Assembly: GCF_946222605.1 (NCBI RefSeq)
Contig: NZ_CAMIIE010000111.1
Location: forward strand, 1-6,436
Source: an uncultured Acidocella sp.
GTDB taxonomy: Bacteria; Pseudomonadota; Alphaproteobacteria; Acetobacterales; Acetobacteraceae
Reading direction: 5' to 3'
Length of the DNA: 6,436 bases
In this document: positions 1-5,260 of the stretch, piece after piece
Layout: every line of letters begins with the position of its first letter
How positions within the stretch are numbered: the first letter of the stretch is position 1
Made by a program: the position numbers and the translations under genes
Notes under the pieces: generated by a model
The model's database searches: none
Seen by the model: only the letters and a program-made list of their open reading frames with translations
Told to the model about the DNA's origin: nothing

Positions 1-56
1 AGATAGAGAATCCCATCCGAATAGTTGGCCAGGTAGACGATATATTTGATGGACAT
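1..56 (-). CDS. 5' end of an unidentified protein, cut by the window edge
   Basis: On the minus strand an ATG at 56-54 opens a frame that stays open to the window edge. It reads MSIKYIVYLANYSDGILY, 18 codons plus 2 bases. The start is preceded by AAGGAGAA, a near-perfect Shine-Dalgarno sequence, with 8 bases between GGAG and the ATG. This is the strongest SD in the window and the main reason to call a gene here. The visible peptide has few charged residues and many aromatic and aliphatic ones, so it could lead into a membrane segment, but too little is visible to say. I do not recognise the family. It lies downstream of the TonB-dependent receptor on the same strand, but a hairpin terminator stands between them, so co-transcription would need read-through. 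The intervening 57-134 shows no convincing promoter. Confidence 0.5.
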   Translation of the reverse strand, partial: MSIKYIVYLANYSDGILY

Positions 57-124
57 GAGATATTCTCCTTCTGCAGCGGCCGATACAACAAAGGCGGCGC
101 CAGGAAGTGTGACAAATTGGAGTC

Positions 125-161
125 AAAACGGCGAAAGGCCCGCCGCCGCGCGGCGGGCCTT
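125..161 (-). terminator. Rho-independent terminator after the TonB-dependent receptor
   Basis: Bases 135-146 (AAGGCCCGCCGC) and 150-161 (GCGGCGGGCCTT) form a perfect 12-bp inverted repeat around a 3-base loop. Read on the minus strand, the stem is followed by TCGCCGTTTTG, a short broken T tract ending near 125. It lies 15 bp beyond the stop codon of the receptor gene. The strong GC stem and its position make it the likely end of the receptor transcript. The T tract is poorer than ideal, so termination may be partial. Confidence 0.8.
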
Positions 162-176
162 CCTTGTGGAACAATC

Positions 177-2582
177 TTACAGCGAGGAGCCGAACCCAAC
201 CGGCACGCTGACCGAGGCGAAGGCCGAGAAGCCGGTCAGGCGCAGATAGAGCAGATCGCCGGCGCCGTTGGTGCCGTTATCGAAGATGATCTGCTTCTGG
301 TTGGTGATGTTATCCAGGTTCAGCTTCACCTTGATCGGATCCTTGTGCGGATTGTCGTGGTTGAAGGTGTAGCCCAGCGTGACATTCACGACATTGTATG
401 GATCGTACCAGCCGCCCGGGGACTTGCCGGCGGCGCCACTGCCCTCGGCCTGGCCGTTGGCGATGTTGGTGCCGTTATTGCCGCTATATTCACCGCCGGT
501 CCACTGGTCGAGCACCGAGGCGTAGATGCCGTCATGATCGTAGATCACACCGAAATTCGCTGTGCCCTGCGGCGCCTGGGTGACCTTGATGTTGGTCGAG
601 GTCTGGAAGGCCTGGTTGTAGCCGGCATTGCCGAACAGCGTGACGCCGTTGCCAAAGCTGTAGGCCAGCTCGCCTTCGATGCCGCGATAGATCACGCCGC
701 CCTGGTTATAGTAGACCTTCTGCTTGTTGACCGTGGTCGAGGCGATGTAGTTCTGGAAGTGGATGTTATAAACATCCCCGCCAACCGCCCAGTGCGCGTC
801 CTGATAGGCCAGGCCGGTCTGGAAATTGATGGTGCTTTCCGGCTTCACGCTCTCGGTGGTCAGCGCCGTGGTGTAGAAGGTGTTCAGGTTCGGCGCCAGG
901 AAGCCTTCCGCGCCCTGCACATAGCCGGTCAGGTTCGGCGAGAAGGCGTATTTGGCATCGAAGGAGGGCAGCAACTTCGTGTAATCATGCGTATAGCCGG
1001 TCGGCAGTTCGGTCTTCTGGTTCACCTGCGCGTTCAGCGCGCGGCGGAAATAGGCCCATTTCAGGCCGCCGGTGAGGGTCAGCTTGTCGGTGACATGCCA
1101 ATCCACCTGGCCATAAGGCTGGAACGTGTAAAGCTGGTTATGCTGCAGCCGTTCGATCGACCCGTTGGCATTGTCATAGCCGGGCAACTGCGCGCCGGTG
1201 GTGGTGTTGATGCCCTTGCCGCCATTGCTGTCCAGCGGATCATAATTGACCGCGTTGGCGTTGGTCAGCGAGACATTCTGCACGAAGCGGCTATTGACCT
1301 GATGGTCGAACCAGAAGCCGGTCTTGATGTCGCCCCAGCCAAAATCCTTCTGCAGGCGCTGGATGGTGCCGACGGAGCGGTAATCCATCATGAAGGTCTG
1401 GCCTGGAATCCCGGCCACCGCGGCACCGCCGGGGGTCAGCACCACCTCATTGGGCACGGCCCCGGAGGAGACCGCCTGGGTGACGCCGTCGGCATTGGTG
1501 TCGTTGGTGTCGTCGCCGTTCAGATCGTGATGGTAATAGGCGTAGGTGTAGATCTTGCCGTCATACAGGAAGCCGTCGCCGAGCGCGGATTGCAGGTCGG
1601 CATATTCCATATCGGTGGTGATATGGTCGTTATTGAAGCGGTAATAATTCTGCGAGTTCGGATTGCCGCTGAGATTATAATTCCAGCCCTGGGTCGCCAT
1701 CTCGGAGAGCGTCGCGCCATAGACCGGGTTCTGATAGAGCTGATTATGGTCGGCCATCAGCGTCAGGGTGGTGCGCGGGCTCAGCGGGATCACCACCTTG
1801 CCGAAGAAATTCGTGCGCTGCTGGCCGGAATAGCTCAACGCGCCATCGCTCTGCATATGCTCGGCCTCGAACACCGCCGAAGCGCCGTTGAGCGAGGAGA
1901 TCGCGCCGGTATCCAGGCGCACGCTGTTATCGGAGGTGTTGTAGCTGCCATAGGAGCTGTTCAGCGTCGCGGTCGGGGTCGGCAGCGGGTTGATCGTGCG
2001 CAGCGAGATGGTGCCGCCGAAGGTGGCATCGCCCACCGTCTCCGCCTGGCCCGGGCCGCGATCGACAATGGTCTGGCCGATCAGCGAATTGGTGAAGAAG
2101 GAGGTGGAGTGGTGGGTAAAATCGTTGGAATCGCCGAAGGGAATGCCATCGAAGGTGACGTTATACTGGCCGTCCTGGAAGCCGCGGATGGTCGGGCCGG
2201 AGGTCTCCGAAAGGCCGGGACCGTTCGGGTTGATGTTGCTGACGGAAGGCGTCAGCCGGGCGATATCCGCGTAGCTCTCGGTGCCGGTGAGCAGGTTATC
2301 CACCGTGTGCTTATCCACCAGCGAGGTCGGCTGGGTGGAATTCAGCGGCGCCTTGGAGGGCGACTGATAGGGCGCGGTGCCCTTGGTGTTGACCAGATTG
2401 GCGGGGTTGTCGGTGCCGGTGGCGAGCACCGAGCCGAGATCGAGATTGACCGGCGTGTTGGCGCTCTGCGCCATCGCCGCCGGCGCGATCATGGCGCTCG
2501 CGGCAAGACCGATATAGAGGCTGCGCATGGAACAAAAGCCGCGCAGCGCCACGCGCGCCCGCGATCCCCAGAAAACAGACAT
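177..2582 (-). CDS. TonB-dependent outer-membrane receptor
   Basis: The encoded 801-residue protein has the length and layout of a TonB-dependent receptor, which takes up scarce ligands (ferric siderophores, haem, cobalamin, some sugars) using energy from TonB-ExbBD. Residues 1-38 are a signal peptide with a long basic start and hydrophobic core, probably cleaved at AMA|QS. The mature N-terminus carries LDLGSVLATG (47-56), where a TonB box is expected. The plug spans about 70-200, with TIRGFQDGQYNVTFDGIPFG and the conserved GDATFGGTISLRT near its end. The rest is beta-barrel, rich in Tyr, Asn and Gly. There is no N-terminal signalling extension. I chose ATG 2582 because AGGAAGG lies 8 bases upstream; the GTG immediately before it (2585) is a weaker alternative. 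An inner ATG at 2528 would give a shorter signal peptide but has no SD. The protein ends in ...GFGSSL rather than the usual aromatic residue. The ligand cannot be read from sequence; the fetAB and yncE-like neighbours hint at a metal complex. Confidence 0.93.
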   Translation of the reverse strand: MSVFWGSRARVALRGFCSMRSLYIGLAASAMIAPAAMAQSANTPVNLDLGSVLATGTDNPANLVNTKGTAPYQSPSKAPLNSTQPTSLVDKHTVDNLLTGTESYADIARLTPSVSNINPNGPGLSETSGPTIRGFQDGQYNVTFDGIPFGDSNDFTHHSTSFFTNSLIGQTIVDRGPGQAETVGDATFGGTISLRTINPLPTPTATLNSSYGSYNTSDNSVRLDTGAISSLNGASAVFEAEHMQSDGALSYSGQQRTNFFGKVVIPLSPRTTLTLMADHNQLYQNPVYGATLSEMATQGWNYNLSGNPNSQNYYRFNNDHITTDMEYADLQSALGDGFLYDGKIYTYAYYHHDLNGDDTNDTNADGVTQAVSSGAVPNEVVLTPGGAAVAGIPGQTFMMDYRSVGTIQRLQKDFGWGDIKTGFWFDHQVNSRFVQNVSLTNANAVNYDPLDSNGGKGINTTTGAQLPGYDNANGSIERLQHNQLYTFQPYGQVDWHVTDKLTLTGGLKWAYFRRALNAQVNQKTELPTGYTHDYTKLLPSFDAKYAFSPNLTGYVQGAEGFLAPNLNTFYTTALTTESVKPESTINFQTGLAYQDAHWAVGGDVYNIHFQNYIASTTVNKQKVYYNQGGVIYRGIEGELAYSFGNGVTLFGNAGYNQAFQTSTNIKVTQAPQGTANFGVIYDHDGIYASVLDQWTGGEYSGNNGTNIANGQAEGSGAAGKSPGGWYDPYNVVNVTLGYTFNHDNPHKDPIKVKLNLDNITNQKQIIFDNGTNGAGDLLYLRLTGFSAFASVSVPVGFGSSL

Positions 2583-2674
2583 CACAGAAACCTTCCTGTT
2601 GATTTTGATGTAGCGGCTACTACTAAATTTATTTATTTGGTTGTTTTACTACTTCGTGATTCTTTTATTGCAGT
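2583..2674 (-). promoter_or_regulatory. AT-rich spacer between fetB and the receptor gene
   Basis: This 92-bp spacer is strikingly AT-rich for the window. The minus strand reads through GTAGTAAAAC, then AAATAAATAAATTT, then TAGTAGTAGCC before the SD AGGAAGG. Such a stretch fits either a separate promoter or upstream element for the receptor gene, or a processing site within a fetA-fetB-receptor transcript. I could not pick a convincing -35/-10 pair. A weak candidate is CTGCAA followed 17 bases later by AGTAAA. No hairpin terminator follows fetB, so read-through from fetAB is possible. Confidence 0.5.
2610..2620. promoter_or_regulatory. GTAGC-G-GCTAC palindrome in the receptor leader
   Basis: Bases 2610-2614 (GTAGC) and 2616-2620 (GCTAC) are perfect inverted half-sites around one base. 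The site lies 28-38 bp upstream of the receptor start codon, inside the AT-rich spacer. The same half-sites, also preceded by AT, occur with a 4-base spacer in the fetA/regulator intergenic region (4160-4173). This makes it a candidate operator for the RpiR-type regulator. The different spacing weakens the case. Confidence 0.35.
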
Positions 2675-3472
2675 TCAGCGACTCTTCAGCCGGTCGGCGC
2701 GCAGCCGCTCGCGCTGGTCGGTGAGCCGGAATATGGCGGCGTAGACGGCGGTGAACGCCCCCAGGCAATTCCCGCCGACGATCAGGAACATCAGCAGAAT
2801 CTGGTATTTCGCCGCGGAGATCGGGTCCATGCCGGCGAGCAGCTGACCGGTCATGATGCCGGGCAGGGTGATGATACCGGCCGCGCTCATCACATTGATG
2901 GTGGGGATCAGCGCGGTGCGGATGGCGCGGCTGGATGCGGCGTGCAGCGCCACGAACCGCCCCTCCCCCAGCGCCAGCCGGGCCTCGATGGAGGCGCGCT
3001 CGCGCCCCACCGTGCCATAGAAACTGTTCAGCGCCAGCGACACCGCATTCATCACATTGCCCAGCAGAATGCCGATCAGCGGCAAGGCCTCGCGCGCCAC
3101 GTACCAGGGCGTGGGGCGCAGGGCGGTGGTGAGCGCCAGCACCGCGATGATCATCGAGGAGATGCCGATGGCGCTGCCGGTGGTGAGATATTGCCAGGGG
3201 CCGGGCAGCCGGTAATCCTGCCGCGCCCCCACCTCGTAACTGGCGGCGCAGGCCATCACCAGCGCCGCCAGCAAGGTCAGCCAGGGGTTGGAGCGCTCGA
3301 ACAGCAGCCGCAGCACGAAGCCGACCAGCATCAGCTGCACCACCATGCGCAGCGCCGCGATCAGCAAGGCGCGATGCACCCGCAAGGCGAGCAGCAGCGA
3401 CAGCAGGGCGCACACCAGGATCAGGCCGGAGGTGATGGCGAGGCTGGCCGGGGTCAGGTCGATCGGGTTCAT
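2675..3472 (-). CDS. fetB: FetB-type ABC transporter permease (UPF0014 family)
   Basis: This 265-residue polytopic inner-membrane protein is close in length to E. coli FetB/YbbM (about 259). Family landmarks visible are a very hydrophobic N-terminus (LAITSGLILVCALLSLLLAL), ALPLIGILLGNVMNAVSLAL in the middle, an arginine/glutamate-rich cytoplasmic segment (RERASIEARLALGEG) that should contact the ATPase, and the hallmark MTGQLLAGMDPISAAKYQIL near the C-terminus. About six or seven membrane segments can be counted. In E. coli, FetAB exports iron and helps under peroxide stress; the substrate here is inferred only. I chose ATG 3472 because it overlaps the fetA stop in an ATGA junction, implying translational coupling. 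A GTG at 3487 would add five residues and has no better SD. The gene is followed by the AT-rich spacer and the receptor on the same strand. Confidence 0.93.
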   Translation of the reverse strand: MNPIDLTPASLAITSGLILVCALLSLLLALRVHRALLIAALRMVVQLMLVGFVLRLLFERSNPWLTLLAALVMACAASYEVGARQDYRLPGPWQYLTTGSAIGISSMIIAVLALTTALRPTPWYVAREALPLIGILLGNVMNAVSLALNSFYGTVGRERASIEARLALGEGRFVALHAASSRAIRTALIPTINVMSAAGIITLPGIMTGQLLAGMDPISAAKYQILLMFLIVGGNCLGAFTAVYAAIFRLTDQRERLRADRLKSR

Positions 3473-4077
3473 AGCGGGCGCTCGCACAGGCCGGTATTAC
3501 TCATCTCATAGCGCCGATGGGCGATGCGCCCCGCCTGCGCCTCATTATGCGTCACCACCAGCAGCCCCATGCCGCCGGCCGTCAGCGCCGCGAACAAGGC
3601 TTCCATCTTCAGCGCCGTGGCCTCATCCAGCGCCGAGGAGGGCTCATCGAGCAGCAGCACCCGGGGCTGGCGGATGATGGCGCGGATCAGCGCCATGCGC
3701 TGGCGCTCGCCGGTGGAAAGCTGGGTAACCGGCGCCTCCAGCAGCGCCTCGGCCAGGCCTAGGCGCGGCAGCAGCGCCAGCGCGGCCTCACGCGGGGCCA
3801 TGTGCGCGCTCACCCGCTCCGCCCACCAGCCGGGCTCCGCCGGATTGTACATCACCTGGCGGCGCCAATGCGGGGCGGGCATCGCCTCGCGGCTGACACC
3901 GTCCAGGCTGAGCTGGCCCTCATTCGGGTCCAGATCCGCGATCATGCGCAAGAGCAGGCTTTTGCCGATCCCCGAGGCGCCCGAGATCACCACGCATTCC
4001 CCCCGCGCCAGGGTGAGCGCGAACGGCCCGCCAGCCAGGCCCCGCAACCCTTTGACGGCAAGCAAAGGGCCGCTCAT
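3469..4077 (-). CDS. fetA: FetA-type ABC transporter ATP-binding protein
   Basis: This 202-residue nucleotide-binding domain of an ABC transporter is the energy-supplying partner of the adjacent permease. All catalytic motifs are present: Walker A GASGIGKS (33-40), Q-loop Gln74 (RRQVMYNPAEPGWW), signature LSTGE (120-124, with Thr in place of the commoner Gly), Walker B VLLLDEP with Glu145, D-loop SALD (148-151) and H-loop His177 (VVTHNEA). It is about 20 residues shorter than E. coli FetA (about 225), mostly by having little after the H-loop. The start at 4077 is preceded by AGGCGGG five bases upstream. An out-of-frame ATG sits between SD and start. The stop overlaps the fetB start (ATGA), so the two form a coupled pair. 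Motifs place it in the FetA/YbbL group, and the pairing with FetB makes the call firm. Confidence 0.92.
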   Translation of the reverse strand: MSGPLLAVKGLRGLAGGPFALTLARGECVVISGASGIGKSLLLRMIADLDPNEGQLSLDGVSREAMPAPHWRRQVMYNPAEPGWWAERVSAHMAPREAALALLPRLGLAEALLEAPVTQLSTGERQRMALIRAIIRQPRVLLLDEPSSALDEATALKMEALFAALTAGGMGLLVVTHNEAQAGRIAHRRYEMSNTGLCERPL

Positions 4078-4085
4078 GCCATCCC

Positions 4086-4119
4086 GCCTGACAAGGGGTG
4101 AGACGGAACTGTCACAGGC
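4086..4119 (-). other. Possible hairpin over the fetA ribosome binding site
   Basis: In the fetA leader (minus strand) GCCTGTGACA (4119-4110) can pair with TGTCAGGC (4093-4086), leaving a two-base bulge and a 16-base loop. The downstream arm overlaps the SD AGGCGGG (4089-4083), so folding could limit fetA translation. The stem is short and may be chance in GC-rich DNA. Confidence 0.25.
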
Positions 4120-4159
4120 GAAAGGCTAGGAACCAGCCTGAATATGAGGTATGACATTG

Positions 4160-4173
4160 GTAGCATTTGCTAC
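4160..4173. promoter_or_regulatory. GTAGC-ATTT-GCTAC palindrome, candidate operator
   Basis: GTAGC (4160-4164) and GCTAC (4169-4173) are perfect inverted half-sites separated by ATTT. The site lies 45-58 bp upstream of the regulator ATG and 83-96 bp upstream of the fetA ATG, in the shared promoter region. RpiR-family proteins are dimers that bind inverted repeats, commonly in their own promoter, so this is the best operator candidate. A matching pair of half-sites occurs in front of the receptor gene at 2610-2620. Binding is inferred. Confidence 0.5.
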
Positions 4174-4217
4174 ATAACCACCACCCGCCTTGCAACCACT
4201 ACCGAATTGACGTTTTG

Positions 4218-5108
4218 ATGAAAGCCTCCCGCCCCCCGCCGCCACTGCCCTTAGATGCCACGCCGGCCGCCGATTTTTCCGCGCAGCTCGCCGCGCACGA
4301 GGCCGATATGCCGCCGGCGATGCAGCGCGTGGCCCACTACCTCGACCGCAACAAGGTCGCGGTCCTTGCCCATTCGGCGGCGGAGCTGGCGGCGATGATC
4401 GGCACCTCGGACGCCACCGTCATCCGCACCGTCCAGGCGCTGGGGTTTCAGGGCATGGCGGAGCTGCGCCAGAGCATCGCCGCTGGCATCGGCAAATCCG
4501 CCGCCCCTTTGCAGCATATGCGCCAGACCTTCGAGGATCTGGAGGGCAAGGGCTCCTCGGCCGCGGATCTGGTCATTGACACCCATATGGAATCACTGGC
4601 GCAGCTGCAGGAGCCGGCGGCGCGCGCGCAAATCCATGAGGCGATCGCGCTGCTGGGCGGGGTGGCGCGGATTGTCATCTACGCGGCCGGCCCGTCACGC
4701 CTGCTGGCGGACTATCTGCGCCTGCTGATGGGCCGCCATGGCCAGGCCTGCAAGACCATCGGCCAGGGCGGGCTGGGGCTGGCCGATGAGTTGCTGGATC
4801 TTTCGGAGCGGGACGGGCTGCTGATCCTTTCTTACGGCAAGCCCTATAAGGAAGTGCTGCTGGCGGCGAGCGAGGCGAACAAGGCCGGCGCCAAGATCGT
4901 GCTGGTGACCGACACGCCCAACACCAGGCTGGCGAAGCTGGCGCAAGGTCTGATCACCGCCCGGCGTGGCCGTACCGAACGCGTGGCGCTGCATGGCGCC
5001 ACGCTGATCATTCTCGAAGCCCTGGTGATGGGGCTGGCGATTGCCAACCAGAACCGCACCATTCGAACCCTGGCCCGGCTTGGCATGCTGCGCGACGCGC
5101 TGGGATAG
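4218..5108 (+). CDS. RpiR/MurR-family transcriptional regulator (HTH-SIS)
   Basis: This 296-residue cytoplasmic DNA-binding regulator has the RpiR plan. After a proline-rich start comes an N-terminal helix-turn-helix domain (about 27-88), with the typical AELAAMIGTSDATVIRTVQALGF turn and recognition helix. A SIS domain follows (about 148-280), with RIVIYAAGPSRLLADYLRLL and GLLILSYGKPYKEVLLAA, then AGAKIVLVTDTP. Most relatives sense sugar phosphates through a Ser-x-Ser-Gly-type loop. Here the corresponding loop reads SYGKPYKE and the first glycine loop is AAGPS, so ligand binding is probably altered or different. The ATG at 4218 was chosen. In-frame upstream starts go back to a TTG at 4167, but that lies inside the palindrome at 4160-4173. 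No good SD precedes 4218, so expression may be low. It is divergent from fetA and convergent with the yncE-like gene, and likely regulates fetAB and the receptor. Confidence 0.9.
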   Translation: MKASRPPPPLPLDATPAADFSAQLAAHEADMPPAMQRVAHYLDRNKVAVLAHSAAELAAMIGTSDATVIRTVQALGFQGMAELRQSIAAGIGKSAAPLQHMRQTFEDLEGKGSSAADLVIDTHMESLAQLQEPAARAQIHEAIALLGGVARIVIYAAGPSRLLADYLRLLMGRHGQACKTIGQGGLGLADELLDLSERDGLLILSYGKPYKEVLLAASEANKAGAKIVLVTDTPNTRLAKLAQGLITARRGRTERVALHGATLIILEALVMGLAIANQNRTIRTLARLGMLRDALG

Positions 5109-5114
5109 AGCGAT

Positions 5115-5209
5115 ATGCGTTTCGGTTGACGCCCCAGCGTCACCCTGAACGCATGAAATTGCGCGCCAAAACATGAATAGAGCGAGTGGGTGTCAACCCA
5201 TCTCGCGCT
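5115..5209 (+). repeat. Composite palindromic repeat, copy 1 (hairpin A + linker + hairpin B)
   Basis: This 95-bp unit begins 7 bp after the regulator stop. Hairpin A (5115-5154) has 18-position arms around a CCCA loop. Outer arms are ATGCGTT/AACGCAT and inner arms TGACGC/GCGTCA, with two mismatches and one T-G pair. A 24-bp linker (5155-5178) contains CGCCAAA. Hairpin B (5179-5209) has GCGAG...CTCGC and TGGGT-GTCA-ACCCA with a bulged T. The same arrangement, with identical segment lengths, occurs at 6333-6427. Neither hairpin is followed by a T run, so it does not look like an ordinary terminator. It may still affect the 3' end of the regulator transcript. Confidence 0.8.
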
Positions 5210-5219
5210 GGCGGTTCTT

Positions 5220-5248
5220 GGTGCCGCTCTTTTTCAAAAATCGGCACC
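5220..5248. terminator. Inverted repeat between convergent genes, possible bidirectional terminator
   Basis: GGTGCCG (5220-5226) and CGGCACC (5242-5248) are perfect 7-bp arms. The 15-base interior contains TTTTT-C-AAAAA (5230-5240), which could extend the stem. It sits 12 bp beyond the stop of the minus-strand yncE-like gene and about 110 bp beyond the stop of the plus-strand regulator. On the plus strand a TTTTT occurs about 9 bases after the stem; on the minus strand there is no T run after it. Position supports termination of both convergent transcripts, but neither side has a classical U tract right after the stem. Confidence 0.45.
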
Positions 5249-5260
5249 TGGGCAGAGTTT

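Larger units (their letters stand above)
4078..4217. promoter_or_regulatory. Divergent promoter region between fetA and the RpiR-type regulator gene
   Basis: This 140-bp gap lies between two divergent start codons and must hold promoters for both fetAB (minus) and the regulator (plus). It has an AT-richer central part (about 4141-4178) with CATATT and TATGTA-like hexamers on the minus strand and TACATA on the plus strand. No -35/-10 pair stands out. A palindrome at 4160-4173 sits in the middle of this part. Regulators of this family often repress their own divergent promoter. Confidence 0.6.

Noticed and set aside
46..249. A 67-codon plus-strand frame across the left intergenic region
   Set aside because: It runs through the terminator hairpin and into the receptor's 3' end, has no recognisable domain, and overlaps the start and SD of the minus-strand partial gene.
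117..2744. An 875-codon open frame on the plus strand, longer than any other in the window
   Set aside because: It is codon-for-codon antisense to the receptor gene. It is open only because the receptor uses no TTA, CTA or TCA codons, as is common in GC-rich genomes. Its translation is low-complexity, rich in Arg, Gly, Val and Ile, with no domain. The opposite strand encodes an unmistakable receptor with signal peptide and plug motifs.
2649..3413. A 254-codon minus-strand frame overlapping fetB in another phase
   Set aside because: It is Ala- and Arg-rich with no domain. The overlapping fetB frame carries the family hallmarks and the ATGA coupling to fetA.
2942..3511. A 189-codon plus-strand frame opposite fetB, with similar ones opposite fetA (3524-4129)
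   Set aside because: The translations are compositionally biased (Gln, His, Arg, Ala) and lie opposite genes with clear FetB and FetA motifs, so they are antisense shadows.
4123..4139. Inverted repeat AGGCT-AGGAACC-AGCCT in the fetA leader
   Set aside because: The arms are 5 bp and the extension needs a bulge and a 2-base loop. Such pairs are frequent by chance in GC-rich intergenic DNA and nothing else supports it.
4167..4217. A longer regulator starting at TTG 4167
   Set aside because: The added residues (MLHNHHPPCNHYRIDVL) do not resemble an RpiR N-terminus. The TTG lies inside the candidate operator palindrome, and no SD precedes it.
4695..5174. A 159-codon minus-strand frame opposite the regulator, reaching into the repeat
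   Set aside because: It lies opposite the SIS domain of the regulator, is rich in Gln and His, and has no SD or recognisable fold.
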